From: Streptomyces sp. NBC_00620 | GTDB taxonomy: Bacteria > Actinomycetota > Actinomycetes > Streptomycetales > Streptomycetaceae | Assembly: GCF_026341825.1 (NCBI RefSeq) | Contig: NZ_JAPENY010000003.1 | Span: forward strand, 2,542,001 to 2,606,000 | Direction of reading: 5' to 3' | DNA length: 64,000 nucleotides | Shown: positions 1 to 6,635 of the stretch, piece by piece | Layout of the letters: every line of letters starts with the position of its first letter | Position numbering within the stretch: position 1 is the stretch's first letter | The notes under the pieces: model-generated | Seen by the model: only the letters and a program-made list of their open reading frames with translations | Database searches by the model: none | Told to the model about the DNA's origin: nothing | Position numbers and translations under genes: made by a program

Positions 1-1457
1 GCGGAGTTGCCGCCCGCGTCGGTCAGACCCCAGCCCCAGCCCACCGAGATGCCGGTGTAGGGCAGGTCGTAGACCTTGTTATGGGTGATCAGCGTGTTGG
101 CGGTGTACCCGGCGAGGATGCCGACGGAGCCGTTGTACTGGTCGGCGGCCTTGGTGACAACGTTGTTGTCGACCGTGGTGTCCTTGGTGATGTCCCGGTC
201 GTCGCCGGGATGCGCGTCGCCCGCCTCGACACCGCCGATCTGGATGCCGGTGGCGGCGATCTGACGGAACACGTTGCCCGTGATCTCCGTGCCCTGCGTG
301 CCGGTGTTGAGGTTGAGCCCGACCGCGCCGAGGTGGGTGAAGGTGTTGCCCTCGAAGCTGACGTCGTGGCCGTAGCTCACGTTGACCGCGCCGGGCGTCT
401 TCTGCCAGTTCAGCCGGGTGGAGTCGAAGTCGGGGTTGCCCTCGCCGACCATCCGGAAGCCGGCCTGGCCCTCGATGAGGCCGTCGGACGAACTGGGGGC
501 GAGCCAGGTGGAGTAGGAGAAGGTGATGCCCTCGAAGGACACGTCGGTGACGGGCTTGTCCCTGGTGCCGTTCAGGTCGACCAGGTCCTGCACGACCGGA
601 ACCGTGACGGTCGCGGTGGACAGGTTCTGGCCCTCCTTGGGCATGTAGTAGACCTCGCCCTTGCTCCCGTCGAGGTACCACTCACCCGGAGTGTCGAGCA
701 GCTCGCGGGCGTTCTCCAGCCAGGTGGGGTTCTGGATCTCCTGACCCTGCTGCAGGTGGGCGTTGTGCCAGCAGGGCTGCTCCATCGTCATCGTGTTGCC
801 GGAAATCGACTCCACACCGCAACGCTGCAGCTTCCAGCCCCAACTGCTCACGACCTCAAGGTCCTTGGGCTGCTTGTACGCGCTGATGGCACTGTCGGTG
901 AAGGTGTAGCCGGTGGACGTCTTGCTGAAGCCGGCCGGGTCCTTCGTGCTGCGCGCCCGGGTCGCCAACTCCCCGTTCACGTACAGCTGGCGGGTGTCGA
1001 GGTCGTCGCCCACCTTGGCCTTGTAGACCTTGCCCGTGGAGTCGGCCGGGGTCCAGCCGGTGATCTGCTTGCCTCCGCTGATCACCGGGTTCGCGCCGGG
1101 GGCGGCCTCATAGATGATCCGGGACCCGTCCTTGCCCGAGTCCTGGGCGGTGAGACTGAAGGTGCGGCTCAGCTGGTAGGTGCCGGACTTCAGCAGTACG
1201 TGGACATCGCCGGAGACCTTCTTCTTGGCCTCACGGACGTAGTCCCGCGCGTATTCCAGCGTCTTGAACGGATGCGCGGAGGTGCCGGATCCGGAGTTCC
1301 TGCCGGTCGGCGAGACATAGACGTTCAGGCCCTTGGGCGAGGCGGCCTGGGCCGGCGCGGCGGCCAGCGGCGCCGTGGCCACGGCCAGGGACACTGCGGC
1401 TACCAGCGCTCTGCGGAGCGGCACGGGTATGCGTTCACGAGTAGACGGTGCAGACAC
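1..1457 (-). CDS. Secreted right-handed parallel beta-helix protein (partial, C-terminus beyond window)
   Basis: Reading the minus strand gives about 485 residues with no stop before base 1, so the C-terminus is missing. The N-terminus has a signal peptide: basic PLRR, a hydrophobic run, then an APAQA-type cleavage site. Next come a DUF1565/pectate-lyase-superfamily opening (NVYVSPTG, GTSAHPFKTLEYA) and a LLDTPGEWYLD segment typical of large beta-helix glycan-active proteins such as GH141-like enzymes. The visible C-terminal half is rich in N/D/V beta-helix rungs. I chose GTG at 1457; ATG at 1487 is also in frame. Substrate is not determinable. The adjacent mutarotase and dehydrogenase genes make a plant-polysaccharide role plausible (inference). 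Confidence 0.85.
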   Translation of the reverse strand, partial: MSAPSTRERIPVPLRRALVAAVSLAVATAPLAAAPAQAASPKGLNVYVSPTGRNSGSGTSAHPFKTLEYARDYVREAKKKVSGDVHVLLKSGTYQLSRTFSLTAQDSGKDGSRIIYEAAPGANPVISGGKQITGWTPADSTGKVYKAKVGDDLDTRQLYVNGELATRARSTKDPAGFSKTSTGYTFTDSAISAYKQPKDLEVVSSWGWKLQRCGVESISGNTMTMEQPCWHNAHLQQGQEIQNPTWLENARELLDTPGEWYLDGSKGEVYYMPKEGQNLSTATVTVPVVQDLVDLNGTRDKPVTDVSFEGITFSYSTWLAPSSSDGLIEGQAGFRMVGEGNPDFDSTRLNWQKTPGAVNVSYGHDVSFEGNTFTHLGAVGLNLNTGTQGTEITGNVFRQIAATGIQIGGVEAGDAHPGDDRDITKDTTVDNNVVTKAADQYNGSVGILAGYTANTLITHNKVYDLPYTGISVGWGWGLTDAGGNS

Positions 1458-1601
1458 GGAAATCCAATCGCCTGAATGAAGTGGCATCTGGGGAGACCCG
1501 GTCGTCCTCCGGGTTCCTCCGGCGTTGGGTGGCTCGTGAGGGCGGGGTGCCTATGAGGGCGTGCGCCTGGTTCACGAGCCGTGAAGGCGTGACGCAGGTG
1601 T

Positions 1602-2492
1602 TTACGACGCGGAGGACTTCGGGGACCGCGGCTCATCCGTGGCACCGGTACTCCTCGGCGGCTGCGCCGGCGCACCGGAGGCGCCGCGGCTGTCCAGGTT
1701 GAACAGCCTGTCGCGGATCTTTCGTTCGAACTGGCTCTGGGTGGTGGCGATGTGCGCCACCATCAGCTCCGCTGCGAGATCGGCCTCCCCCGCGGCGACC
1801 GCCTCGGCAATGGCGATGTGCTGTTCCGCCGCGACCACCAGCGACCCGGGTGCGTCACCGTGGAACAGCAGGACATCGGACTGTGACGCCAGACGCCGTA
1901 CGCCGGCGACGCTCGACCTCAGGAACACGTTGTGCGAGGCGGCACCCACCGCGTCGTGGAACGCGGTGTCGGCCTCGGCGAAGCCGTAACCGTCGGCCGC
2001 CCTCGCCGCCACCATCGACTTCTCGGCGCACTCCCGGATGGTCCGGACCTCGATCGGTGTGGCGAGGGAGGCGGCACGGCGCGCCGTCTCCGACTCGATC
2101 ACCGTCCGGTAGTCCAGGAGCATCAGGACGTCTTCCATGCTCGTCGGCCGGAAGTGCGAGAGGTGGTCGTCCACCAGCCCGCCGGCCGAGTCGGCGACGA
2201 AGATTCCCGCGCCGCGCCGCACGCTGAGCCGGCCGATGGCGGCCAGGACCTTCACCGCCTCGCGGGTGACGTTGCGGGTGGCGCCCAGGATCTCGGCCAG
2301 GCCCTGTTCGGTGGGCAGCCGGTCCCCGGACCGCAGGTTCTGCTCGGCGATGTAGTTGAGCAGCTGCTCGGCGACCAGTTCGTAACCGGGCCGGTAGCGG
2401 CCTGACGCGTCGTCATTCCCCTCGCCGGGCACCTGCGTTGGAGCTCCCACTGCGTTGTCCCCCTCGTACACACTCGGATTAATCAGGTTCAT
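1602..2492 (-). CDS. FadR-subfamily GntR transcriptional regulator
   Basis: The product is 296 residues from ATG 2492; a TTG four codons upstream is less likely. An N-terminal winged HTH spans about residues 35-105 (ELVAEQLLNYIAEQNLRSGD, LPTEQGLAEILGATRNVTREAV). It is followed by an all-helical FCD ligand-binding domain at about residues 125-265, with D/H residues usual for a metal-bound effector site (FHDAV, AEQHIAIAEAV). FCD regulators typically repress sugar-acid or aldose catabolic genes until the metabolite binds. It is divergent from the mutarotase/dehydrogenase pair and close to the beta-helix gene, so it is the likely local regulator (inference). The C-terminal 30 residues are low-complexity Pro/Ser/Arg. 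Confidence 0.93.
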   Translation of the reverse strand: MNLINPSVYEGDNAVGAPTQVPGEGNDDASGRYRPGYELVAEQLLNYIAEQNLRSGDRLPTEQGLAEILGATRNVTREAVKVLAAIGRLSVRRGAGIFVADSAGGLVDDHLSHFRPTSMEDVLMLLDYRTVIESETARRAASLATPIEVRTIRECAEKSMVAARAADGYGFAEADTAFHDAVGAASHNVFLRSSVAGVRRLASQSDVLLFHGDAPGSLVVAAEQHIAIAEAVAAGEADLAAELMVAHIATTQSQFERKIRDRLFNLDSRGASGAPAQPPRSTGATDEPRSPKSSAS

Positions 2493-2509
2493 CGGTGAGG
2501 GCAACTATG

Positions 2510-2519
2510 ACACCGGTGT
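2510..2519. promoter_or_regulatory. Palindrome upstream of the GntR gene, candidate operator
   Basis: The sequence ACACCGGTGT is a perfect 10-bp palindrome 18 bp upstream of the GntR start codon, in the divergent intergenic region facing the mutarotase gene. GntR-family regulators bind short palindromes in such positions. Assignment as the operator is inference. The intergenic region also holds short palindromes CCAATTGG and CCTTAAGG nearer the mutarotase gene. Confidence 0.3.
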
Positions 2520-2696
2520 TACGTGTTGAGAAGAGTGGGACGCAAGATTGCTCAATCCGCTTCTAAAACCCTTACTTAACATGCCAATTGGTGCATCCCG
2601 TCGGAGCTATTGCGTACAAGGAATCAGATCCTTAAGGTCCTGCATGCCGGATGAAGCAGATCCTTCACCCGCACGCCCTCCGACTTCTGGAGCAAG

Positions 2697-3020
2697 ATGC
2701 AGCGCTTCGCCGCCGTGGTCCGACTGCGGCCCGAGAAAGAGTCGGAGTACCGGGCACTGCACGCCGCCGCCTGGCCGGGCGTGCTCGCGACCCTCAAGCG
2801 GGCCAACATCGGCAACTACTCGATCTTCGTCCGGGACGGCCTGCTGTTCAGCTACCTGGAATACACGGGGACGGACTACCCCGCCGACACCGCACTGATC
2901 GCCGCCGACCCGGTCACCCGCGAGTGGTGGACGCTGACCGACCCGTGCCAGCAACCCCTGGACAGCACGGCCGAGGGCGAGTTGTGGGCCCCGGCCGAGG
3001 AGATCTTCCACCTCGACTGA
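2697..3020 (+). CDS. L-rhamnose mutarotase family protein
   Basis: This is a 107-residue protein, the usual length of the RhaM/DUF718 family. It has the family pattern of a ferredoxin-like dimer: RFAAVVRLRPEKESEYRALHA at the N-terminus with the conserved histidine, then WPGVLATLKRANIGNYSI, a central LLFSYLEYTG strand, and a closing WW.L.DPCQ segment. These enzymes interconvert anomers of L-rhamnose or L-fucose before catabolism in the cytoplasm. The start is supported by GGAG four bases upstream. It lies 59 bp ahead of the aldo/keto reductase gene on the same strand, so the two are probably co-transcribed. Which sugar is used cannot be told from sequence alone. Confidence 0.92.
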   Translation: MQRFAAVVRLRPEKESEYRALHAAAWPGVLATLKRANIGNYSIFVRDGLLFSYLEYTGTDYPADTALIAADPVTREWWTLTDPCQQPLDSTAEGELWAPAEEIFHLD

Positions 3021-3079
3021 GAGCACTGCTCGACCGAGAACACGGAGAGCACCGAGAGCTACGAGACGGAGATCCCCGC

Positions 3080-4042
3080 ATGACCGACCGCCGACTCGGC
3101 CGTACGAAGGTCCGCGTCAGCCCGCTGGGCTTCGGCGCCGCCCCCATCGGCAACCTCTACACCCCGCTCGACGAGAACCAGGCGCTGGCCACGGTCGATG
3201 CCGCCTGGGACGCCGGTGTGCGCTACTACGACACGGCCCCGCACTACGGCCTCGGCCTGTCCGAACGCCGGCTCGGCGCGGCCCTCGCCCACCGGCCGCG
3301 CGCGGAGTTCACCGTCTCCACCAAGGTCGGCCGCCTGCTGGAACCCCACCCCGCGCCCACCGGCTCCGACCTGGCCGCGGGGGGCTTCGCCGTACCGGAC
3401 ACCCTGGTCCGCCGCCCCGACTACTCGCGCGACGGCGTACTCCGGAGCCTGGAGGGCAGCCTGACCCGGCTGGGCCTCGACCGGGTGGACATCGTGTACG
3501 TCCATGACCCCGACGCCCACTTGGACACCGCCGTCACCGAGGCGCTCCCCGCACTGGCGGCCCTGCGCGACCAAGGCGTCATCGGCGCGATCGGCGTCGG
3601 CATGAACGCCGTCGCGCCGCTGCTGCGGGTCGTCGCCGAAGCGGATGTGGACGCCGTGATGGTGGCGGGCCGTTGGACGCTGGCCGACCGCACCGCCCGC
3701 CCGCTCCTTGACGCGTGTGCCGGGCGAGGCGTCTCGGTGGTCGCGGCGGCACCGTTCAACTCCGGTCTGCTCAGCAGACCCCGCCCGCCCGACGACGCCT
3801 TCTTCGACTACGGCCCCGCCCCCGAAGCGATGCTGCTCCGCGCCCGGCGCCTCGCGGAGGTCTGCGCCCGGCACGGCACGGTCCTCCCCCACGCAGCCGT
3901 CCGCTTCCCTCTCCGGGACCCCGTCGTGGCCGGCGTGGTGGCGGGCTTCCGCTCCCCCGCCGAGGTCACGTCCGCCGCACACTGGGTCGCCGGCGACCTG
4001 CCCGAGGCCGCGTGGCGGGACCTCGCCGCCGTCGCCGGCTGA
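3080..4042 (+). CDS. Aldo/keto reductase, L-fucose/D-threo-aldose dehydrogenase type
   Basis: This 320-residue TIM-barrel oxidoreductase has the AKR tetrad visible: Asp and Tyr in the YYDTAPHYG segment, Lys in TVSTKVGR, and His in VYVHDPD. The long insertion after STKVGRLLEP and the FFDYG segment resemble the D-threo-aldose 1-dehydrogenase/L-fucose dehydrogenase subgroup, which oxidises the aldose to its lactone with NAD(P)+. With the upstream mutarotase this suggests a non-phosphorylative deoxysugar route, although no lactonase, dehydratase or aldolase gene is in view. The ATG start follows a GGAG-containing leader. Substrate assignment is inference; fold and family are secure. Confidence 0.9.
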   Translation: MTDRRLGRTKVRVSPLGFGAAPIGNLYTPLDENQALATVDAAWDAGVRYYDTAPHYGLGLSERRLGAALAHRPRAEFTVSTKVGRLLEPHPAPTGSDLAAGGFAVPDTLVRRPDYSRDGVLRSLEGSLTRLGLDRVDIVYVHDPDAHLDTAVTEALPALAALRDQGVIGAIGVGMNAVAPLLRVVAEADVDAVMVAGRWTLADRTARPLLDACAGRGVSVVAAAPFNSGLLSRPRPPDDAFFDYGPAPEAMLLRARRLAEVCARHGTVLPHAAVRFPLRDPVVAGVVAGFRSPAEVTSAAHWVAGDLPEAAWRDLAAVAG

Positions 4043-4057
4043 ACACGGGGCAGCGGC

Positions 4058-4648
4058 TCAGTCCGCGTGCCGCGCCGCCGCCTCCATGACGCGGCGCAGC
4101 CCCTCGGTCAGCTGGTCGGCGTCCGGCGCCGTCGCGGGGTCGAAGGTCCACTGGGCGATGAGCCCGGTCATCAGGGTGTTGTAGAACATGCCGACCGAGT
4201 CGATGTCGTCGTCGGTGACGTCCTCCTCACGGCCCCCCATGAGCAGCGGGATGATCCCGCGGCCGGCCTCGCGCTGCGCCCGCGCCAAGTGGTCGCGGAC
4301 CTCGGGGAGTTTGTCGCCCATGACCACGATCTCCATGCTGAGGTGCCACAGCGAGCCGGGCGCCCGCATCGTGTGGATGATGTTCGACCAGACCTCCTGG
4401 AACCGCTCGAGAGAGCCCGGCGCGGCACCCTTGCTGACGCCCGCGCCGGGGTCGAAGGCACCGGACAGGTCCTCCACCAGGGAGACGTACGCGTCCGCGA
4501 GGAGCTTGTCCTTCGATCCGTAGTGGTAGCCGATCGAGGCGAGATTCGTCCCCGACTCCTTCACGATGTCGCGCGCCGTCGTACGCACGAACCCCTTCTC
4601 CAGCAGGCAGCGCTTGGCGCCTTCGAGCAGATCCTCACGGTGTCCCAT
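4058..4648 (-). CDS. TetR/AcrR-family repressor
   Basis: The product is 196 residues. An N-terminal HTH spans about residues 8-52 (ARDIVKESGTNLASIGYHYGSKDKLLADAY), followed by a variable helical ligand-binding domain. It is transcribed divergently from the MFS efflux gene 97 bp away, the standard arrangement for a pump repressor responding to the pump substrate. An inverted repeat in the intergenic region sits inside the MFS promoter, giving a direct repression model. It converges on the aldo/keto reductase gene with a 15-bp gap. Confidence 0.95.
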   Translation of the reverse strand: MGHREDLLEGAKRCLLEKGFVRTTARDIVKESGTNLASIGYHYGSKDKLLADAYVSLVEDLSGAFDPGAGVSKGAAPGSLERFQEVWSNIIHTMRAPGSLWHLSMEIVVMGDKLPEVRDHLARAQREAGRGIIPLLMGGREEDVTDDDIDSVGMFYNTLMTGLIAQWTFDPATAPDADQLTEGLRRVMEAAARHAD

Positions 4649-4709
4649 GGGCGCCAGCGTACCCCCGATCCAGACAACCGTCCCATACCTACGTCTTACA
4701 CATTCGTAC

Positions 4710-4738
4710 TAGACAAGCGTTTAAGACGCTCGTACAGT
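4710..4738 (+). promoter_or_regulatory. MFS promoter with embedded TetR operator
   Basis: The -35 TAGACA (4710-4715) and -10 TACAGT (4733-4738) are separated by exactly 17 bp. The spacer contains the inverted repeat AGCGT-TTAAG-ACGCT (4716-4730). A start site about seven bases after the -10 falls at the A of the MFS start codon (4746), and no Shine-Dalgarno sequence is present, so the transcript is probably leaderless. A repressor on this repeat would block polymerase directly. Confidence 0.7.
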
Positions 4739-4745
4739 CCCTCTC

Positions 4746-6302
4746 ATGACGAACCAGCAGAACCCGACGAGCTCGACGAACACGCCCGCCGCCCGTGCGG
4801 GCCGCCGCGAATGGACCGCCCTCGGCGTCCTGATGCTTCCGCTGCTCCTGGTCTCCATGGACGTCTCCGTCCTCTACTTCGCGATCCCCTCGATCAGCGC
4901 GGACCTGGAGCCGAGCGGCACCCAGCAACTCTGGATCTTCGACATCTACGCGTTCGTGCTCGCGGGCCTCCTGATGACGATGGGCTCGCTGGGCGACCGC
5001 ATCGGCAGCCGCAAGCTCCTCCTCTTCGGCGCCGCCGCCTTCGGCACGGCCTCGCTGGTCGCCGCCTATGCCAACAGCGCCGAGACCCTGATCGCGGCCC
5101 GCGCGGTGCTCGGCATCGGCGGCGCGACGCTGATGCCGTCGACGATGGCGCTGGTCCGCACGATGTTCACGGACGCCGGGCAGCGCGCGAAGGCGGTCGG
5201 CCTGTGGTCCGGCGTCATGACCGGCGGCGTCGCCCTCGGCTCGGTGATGAGCGGCGTCCTCGTCGAGTACTTCTGGTGGGGCTCGGTCTTCCTGGTCAAC
5301 CTGCCCGCGATGGCGCTGCTGCTGGTACTCGGCCCGATCCTGCTCCCTGAGTCCAGGAACCCTGAGCCCGGCCGCTTCGACCTCCTCAGCGTCCCGCTCT
5401 CGATGGCCGCCGTACTGCCCGTGATCTTCGGCCTGAAGGAGCTCACGGCCGAGGGCTGGCACCCCGAGTACGTCCTCTCGGTCACCGTCGGCCTCTTCTT
5501 CGCCTACCTCTTCGTACAGCGCCAGCGCACCGCGAAGTCCCCGCTGATCTCGCCCGCCCTGTTCCGCGGCCACGGATTCACACCCGCGGTCGTCCTCAAC
5601 CTCATCTCGGCGTTCGGGATGATGGGTTCGGCGTACTTCACGACCCAGTACATCCAGTCGGTGCTCGGCAAGAGCGCGCTGGAGGCCGCGCTCTGGGCGC
5701 TGCTCCCCTCCGTACTCATCGGCGTCGCGGCGCCGGTCACCACCCAGCTCGTGCAGAAGGGCGTCAACCGTGCGTACGTCGTCACCGCGGGCTTCGTCGT
5801 CGCCGCGTGCGGCTATGGTCTGCTGGCCCTCGCCGGGACCGACTCGATGTGGCTGGTGCTCGCCGGCGCCGGCGTCCTCGCCTCCGGAATCGTCACCGTG
5901 ATGTCCCAGATGATGGACCTCGCCCTGGGCACCGTCCCCGTCGCCAACGCGGGCGCCGCCTCCTCCCTCCTGGAAACGGGCACGGAGTTCGGCGGCGCCC
6001 TGGGCATGGCCGTCCTGGGCTCCATCGGCACCGCCGTCTACCGCAACGAGATCCCCTCGGACGCACCGGCCGCGGCCCACGAGACCCTCGGCGGCGCACT
6101 GGCGGTCGCCCAGCAACTACCTGGCGACGCCGGCCAGGCCCTGACGGTCGCCGCCCGGGAGGCGTTCACCAGCGGTATGCAGGGGGCTGCGATCGCGGGC
6201 GCGGTCCTGCTGCTCGGGGCGGCGGCGCTGGCTGCGGCGACGCTCCGGAAGGTGCGGGTACGGGAGGCCGAGACGGCGGAGTGCGAGACGTCGCTGGTGT
6301 GA
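4746..6302 (+). CDS. MFS drug-efflux transporter, DHA2 family (14 TM)
   Basis: This 518-residue integral membrane protein matches the DHA2 drug:H+ antiporter pattern. TM1 has LVSMDVSVLYFAIPSI, loop 2-3 has GSLGDRIGSRKLLL (motif A), TM4 has AARAVLGIGGATLMPSTMALV, and TM5 has motif C-like VGLWSGVMTGGVALGSVMSG. About 14 hydrophobic segments can be counted. SmvA/QacA-type relatives export cationic antiseptics, dyes or antibiotics; the real substrate is unknown. It is the apparent target of the divergent TetR repressor. The cytoplasmic C-terminal tail is short and charged. Confidence 0.95.
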   Translation: MTNQQNPTSSTNTPAARAGRREWTALGVLMLPLLLVSMDVSVLYFAIPSISADLEPSGTQQLWIFDIYAFVLAGLLMTMGSLGDRIGSRKLLLFGAAAFGTASLVAAYANSAETLIAARAVLGIGGATLMPSTMALVRTMFTDAGQRAKAVGLWSGVMTGGVALGSVMSGVLVEYFWWGSVFLVNLPAMALLLVLGPILLPESRNPEPGRFDLLSVPLSMAAVLPVIFGLKELTAEGWHPEYVLSVTVGLFFAYLFVQRQRTAKSPLISPALFRGHGFTPAVVLNLISAFGMMGSAYFTTQYIQSVLGKSALEAALWALLPSVLIGVAAPVTTQLVQKGVNRAYVVTAGFVVAACGYGLLALAGTDSMWLVLAGAGVLASGIVTVMSQMMDLALGTVPVANAGAASSLLETGTEFGGALGMAVLGSIGTAVYRNEIPSDAPAAAHETLGGALAVAQQLPGDAGQALTVAAREAFTSGMQGAAIAGAVLLLGAAALAAATLRKVRVREAETAECETSLV

Positions 6303-6332
6303 CGGTGCGGGCGGTCGGGGGCTGGGGGTGGG

Positions 6333-6594
6333 CTTTTTCGCCCCCTCCGCCCCTACCCGTCCCTTGCCCCTGGGGCTCCGCCCCAGACCCCGCTCCTCAA
6401 ACGCCGGAGGGGCTGAATCTTTCCCCGGCCGGGACTGAAATCTTTCGCCCCCGCGGCAGATCTTTCAGTCCCGGCCGGGGAGAGATCTTTCAGCCCGTCC
6501 GGCGTTTGAGGACGAGCGCGTCAGCGCGATGCGGGGGTCTGGGGGCGGCAGCCCCCAGGAACGGGACGGGTAGGGGCGGAGGGGGCGAAAAAAG
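6333..6594. repeat. Large nested inverted repeat between the MFS and LAL genes
   Basis: This fills the 303-base gap between the two plus-strand genes. Outer arms of about 31 nt (6333-6363 and 6563-6594) are near-perfect complements, differing by one base in the terminal T/A run. Middle arms carrying CTCAAACGCCGG (left) and CCGGCGTTTGAG (right) also pair. A perfect 18-bp inner repeat (6423-6440 with 6463-6480) flanks the centre. The RNA would fold into one very long stem with a T run. It is expected to stop MFS transcription and resembles dispersed intergenic elements seen across Streptomyces genomes. No ORF is inside. Confidence 0.85.
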
Positions 6595-6635
6595 TCGACG
6601 GCCCCATGTCAGTGGCCCGTGCCAGGATGGTCCTC

